Positions 37,687 through 40,088 of a stretch of 40,088 bases of DNA are shown piece by piece (position 1 is the first letter of the stretch; each line of letters starts with the position of its first letter). The DNA is from Rhodovulum steppense (GTDB taxonomy: Bacteria > Pseudomonadota > Alphaproteobacteria > Rhodobacterales > Rhodobacteraceae). Location of the stretch: assembly GCF_004339675.1 (NCBI RefSeq), contig NZ_SLVM01000030.1:1-40088 (forward strand). Direction: 5' to 3'. The notes below the pieces were generated by a model. That model had not been told where the DNA came from. It was given only the letters and a program-made list of their open reading frames with translations, and did not search any database. The translations under genes and the position numbers were made by a program.

Positions 37687-38417
37687 GCGTTCGCCCCCAC
37701 GATCATTCCCACCACATAGGCGACTATCGCGCAGACGCCGCCCACCAGCATCGTCTCGCCAACCGACCGGAAAAGTCCCAGCCCGGTCGCATTCCAGCGT
37801 AACAGTCCCAGTGCAGCCAGCGCGCATATCGTTGCACCGATCGACAGCACGAAGGTCCGCGGCTCGGCCGACAACAGGAAATAGGGCACCAGCGGAACGA
37901 TTCCGAAGGTCACGAAGGACAGGAACGTGAACAGCCCGTTGATCGCCGGGTTGTCCTGGTCGGGATGGCCAAGTCCGTTTTCGTAGCGCAACAGCATCTC
38001 TGCCGTCATTTCCGGCGTGCGCGTGATGATTGCCGCCGCAGAATCGGCATCGGTGGACGACAGTCCGCGGCCGCGCAGATGGGCGGCAAGGCGCGCGCGC
38101 GCCGCGGGAGGATCGCAGCGGATCGTCTCGATCCTGCGGGCTCTCTGGGCGCCATAAAGGTCGCGTTGCGCCCGGCCCGAAAGGAACTCGCCAAGACCCA
38201 TCGAGACGGCATCTGCCAACAGGTTGGCCATTCCGAACACAAGGACCGCCAGCGCCCCGATCTGCGCAACCCCGTCGGCCCGGGCCCCTGCAAAGCCCGC
38301 CACAACGGCAAAGGTGGTGACGATCCCGTCATTCCCGCCATAGACGATCTGCTTGAGGAATTCCTGGGTCCGGCCCAGCCGAGCGGTCCGGTAAGGGGCA
38401 GGATCGACTTGGGTCAT
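37683..38417 (-). CDS. VIT1/CCC1-family metal transporter
   Basis: 244 residues with about five membrane spans. The N-terminal span has [22 protein letters not shown], with the conserved D/G and the loop [18 protein letters not shown] that holds the metal ligands. The cytosolic loop is helical ([23 protein letters not shown]). Family members move Fe2+ or Mn2+ out of the cytosol. No fused ferritin-like domain is present, so this is not an MbfA. The start at 38417 follows GGGAGG. It overlaps the convergent DUF6456 gene by 4 bases at the stops. Confidence 0.9.
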   Translation of the reverse strand: MTQVDPAPYRTARLGRTQEFLKQIVYGGNDGIVTTFAVVAGFAGARADGVAQIGALAVLVFGMANLLADAVSMGLGEFLSGRAQRDLYGAQRARRIETIRCDPPAARARLAAHLRGRGLSSTDADSAAAIITRTPEMTAEMLLRYENGLGHPDQDNPAINGLFTFLSFVTFGIVPLVPYFLLSAEPRTFVLSIGATICALAALGLLRWNATGLGLFRSVGETMLVGGVCAIVAYVVGMIVGANA

Positions 38418-38449
38418 GGGGCCTCCCGAAACACTGGCGCAACCATACA

Positions 38450-38489
38450 GCCGACACCGTTCCGGTCCAACGGACAACGCCGTGTCGGC
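38450..38489 (-). promoter_or_regulatory. dyad in the VIT gene leader
   Basis: GCCGACAC (38450-38457) pairs with GTGTCGGC (38482-38489), extended by CGTT/AACG after a 2-base bulge. It lies 33 bases before the VIT start codon. It could be an operator or an mRNA hairpin; no metal-responsive consensus was recognised. Confidence 0.45.
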
Positions 38490-38692
38490 CGGAAAGCGTT
38501 AACCTTGACGGGTGCAACCGGGGAAACATTGCAATTCCCCTGAGCGTATTCTGTGTGGACCCGTCAACGACAACCCAAATATGCCCCGAAATTGTGCGCC
38601 AAGTAGGCGCTTGTTTACGCATTCCCGCCTATCTCCAGGCTCAGATGCGTATTCCGAAATCTAAAATTGAACATATCTCAGGAACGAGTTCG

Positions 38693-40088
38693 ATGTCCCT
38701 CCGTGCAAAGATCATCCTTTCGATTCTCGCCTCCGTGGCCTTGTCCGCGCTTGTCATCCTCGTGCCAATGCTGTTCGGAATGAAGGGGATGATCGAGCAG
38801 GGGACCGCGCGCGAGCTTGAGCAGGTGCGCCAGCGGTTTCAGTCCGCGCTTGATGACCGCAACCACAACGCATTGTCGATGGCGACCATGGTGGCCCGCA
38901 TGCCCCAGGTTCAGGCCGCGGTGGTCGCCGGGGACCGCGAGGCGTTGCACGATCTGTTCGTGCCCGGCTTTGCCGAGCTTCGCGACCAGCAGGGTGTGCG
39001 GCAGTTCCATTTTCACACGCCGCAGTCGCATTCGTTCTTCCGTGTAAATCAGCCCGAAACCTTCGGTGACGATCTCTCCGCGTTCCGCAAGACCGTGGTG
39101 CTGGCCAATACGACTCGGGCGCCCGTGACCGGACTCGAACTCGGACGGGGGGGCCTGGCCGTGCGCGGCATCGCCCCCATCGCCCATAACGGCGGCCATG
39201 TCGGCACGGTCGAATTCGGGCTCAGCCTGGACGAGGACTTCTTCCGCGCATTGGTGGCGGAGTCCGAGGTCCAGATGGAGTTCTACGTTGTCCCCGGAAC
39301 GGGCATCAACTCGTTCGAGAGTTCGGATTCCGCAGCGCTCAACCGCAGCGTGGCAAGCATTGACGCGCCCCCGTTGCTGAGTGCGAATGCCGTGCTTGGC
39401 GCCCGCGATATCGGCATCGATCCCTACGAACTGTTGATCGGAACCGAGCCTTTCAGCGGCGCGGCCTTCCCGGTGAAGGATTTCGCGGGCGAAACGGTCG
39501 GAATGCTGCATGTGATGGTGCCGCGCGCCTCTTACCTGGCTCTGATGAACGAGGCCCGGACGATCGCCTTTGCCGCGGCCGCAGCGGCGCTGATCCTGGG
39601 GCTTCTGGGCGCGCTGCTGATGGGCGGGCGGATCACCGCGACGCTGGCCGACCTGATCGCCAAGCTCAAGCGCCTCTCCGATGGCGACCTGCAGATCGAC
39701 GTCTCGGCGGCGCAGGCAGCGGGCGGCGAACTCGGTCAACTCGCCAATGGCATCGCCGCCTTCCGGGATCACCGTTTGCAGGAGGTGACCACTCTGGCGC
39801 GCGAACGAGAAGAGGCGCAGGCCCACCGGGTCGCGCTGGTCGAAATCCTGGGTGATGGCCTGCAACGGCTGGCCGCTGGCGATCTGTCGACGCCGATCCG
39901 CGAGGATCTGGGCGAGGGCTACAACAGCGTGCGCGACGACTACAACGCCTCGCTCGACAGTCTGGCCGACCTGATCGGGTCGCTGCGCGAAGCCGCGACC
40001 GAGATCCACGCGCGTGCCGAGGAGATCGGCGGGGCGTCGGAGGATCTGTCGCACCGGACCGAGAACCAGGCGGCGACGCTGGAGGAGA
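38693..40088 (+). CDS. methyl-accepting chemotaxis protein, 3'-truncated by window edge
   Basis: At least 465 codons are open to the edge. TM1 is near the start (KIILSILASVALSALVILVPMLFG). A periplasmic dCACHE_3-like sensor follows, recognisable by FHFHTPQSHSFFRVNQPETFGDD and VTGLELGRGGLAVRGIAPI. TM2 is near residues 285-310 (IAFAAAAAALILGLLGALLMGG). HAMP segments come next (LKRLSDGDLQIDV; GLQRLAAGDLSTPI). The signalling helix begins at LREAATEIHARAEEIGGASEDLSHRTENQAATLEE. The ligand is unknown. ATG 38693 follows AGGAACGAG; an in-frame ATG at 38645 is less likely. A long antisense open frame over the gene is a shadow. Confidence 0.93.
   Translation, partial: MSLRAKIILSILASVALSALVILVPMLFGMKGMIEQGTARELEQVRQRFQSALDDRNHNALSMATMVARMPQVQAAVVAGDREALHDLFVPGFAELRDQQGVRQFHFHTPQSHSFFRVNQPETFGDDLSAFRKTVVLANTTRAPVTGLELGRGGLAVRGIAPIAHNGGHVGTVEFGLSLDEDFFRALVAESEVQMEFYVVPGTGINSFESSDSAALNRSVASIDAPPLLSANAVLGARDIGIDPYELLIGTEPFSGAAFPVKDFAGETVGMLHVMVPRASYLALMNEARTIAFAAAAAALILGLLGALLMGGRITATLADLIAKLKRLSDGDLQIDVSAAQAAGGELGQLANGIAAFRDHRLQEVTTLAREREEAQAHRVALVEILGDGLQRLAAGDLSTPIREDLGEGYNSVRDDYNASLDSLADLIGSLREAATEIHARAEEIGGASEDLSHRTENQAATLEE

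Noticed and set aside
38678-40054. 458-codon reverse open frame at the right end
   Set aside because: It shadows the forward chemoreceptor, whose domains are unmistakable.

Overview
The window is GC-rich chromosomal DNA. Gene order and protein families point to an alphaproteobacterium of the order Rhodobacterales (Rhodobacter/Roseobacter group): rplU with a helix-hairpin-helix extension, the rplU-rpmA-GNAT-GNAT-obgE-proB-proA block, a DUF6477/DUF6456 divergent pair, a ccmF-ccmH pair and FnrL-like regulators. The genus cannot be fixed from the sequence alone. Almost all of it reads as core genome. The only mobile DNA is the 3' part of an IS256-family element at the left edge, next to a tRNA-Ser(CGA) gene.

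Layout. 1-960: IS256 remnant and tRNA-Ser. 1116-7695: DUF2059 protein, then ribosomal proteins L21 and L27 with a terminator, two acetyltransferases, the GTPase Obg and the proline genes proB-proA, many of them overlapping. 7700-10450: a hairpin-rich convergent gap, then a reverse-strand NMT1/THI5-like ABC importer (binding protein, ATPase, permease). 10896-18395: a phosphate transporter of the NptA type, a host-attachment/baeRF-like protein, two divergent Crp/FNR-family regulators and a Lon-related protease overlapping an unknown ORF. Two almost identical FNR-type boxes (TTGAC-N4-GTCAA) lie before the baeRF-like gene and between the two regulators, which suggests a small oxygen- or nitric-oxide-responsive module.

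18468-25219: L,D-transpeptidase, a glucokinase-mtnA-small membrane protein run on the reverse strand, then forward genes for a lipoprotein, a zinc-ribbon protein and the cytochrome c haem-lyase proteins CcmF and CcmH. 25304-31759: reverse-strand genes for TetR, PPK2, two tandem alpha/beta hydrolases downstream of metA (acetyl-type), a P-loop ATPase and a FadL-like porin. 31871-34305: EamA transporter overlapping guaA. 34505-40088: an MttB-family methyltransferase without pyrrolysine, the DUF6477/DUF6456 pair separated by a CtrA-like box, a VIT/CCC1 metal transporter, and the start of a chemoreceptor that runs off the right edge.

Most metabolic genes are housekeeping. The parts most worth a second look are the regulator/box module at 12.8-15.3 kb, the structured leader of rplU, the MttB homologue, the metA-hydrolase run and the CtrA-like site. 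All functions are assigned by reading translated sequence; no database search was run.
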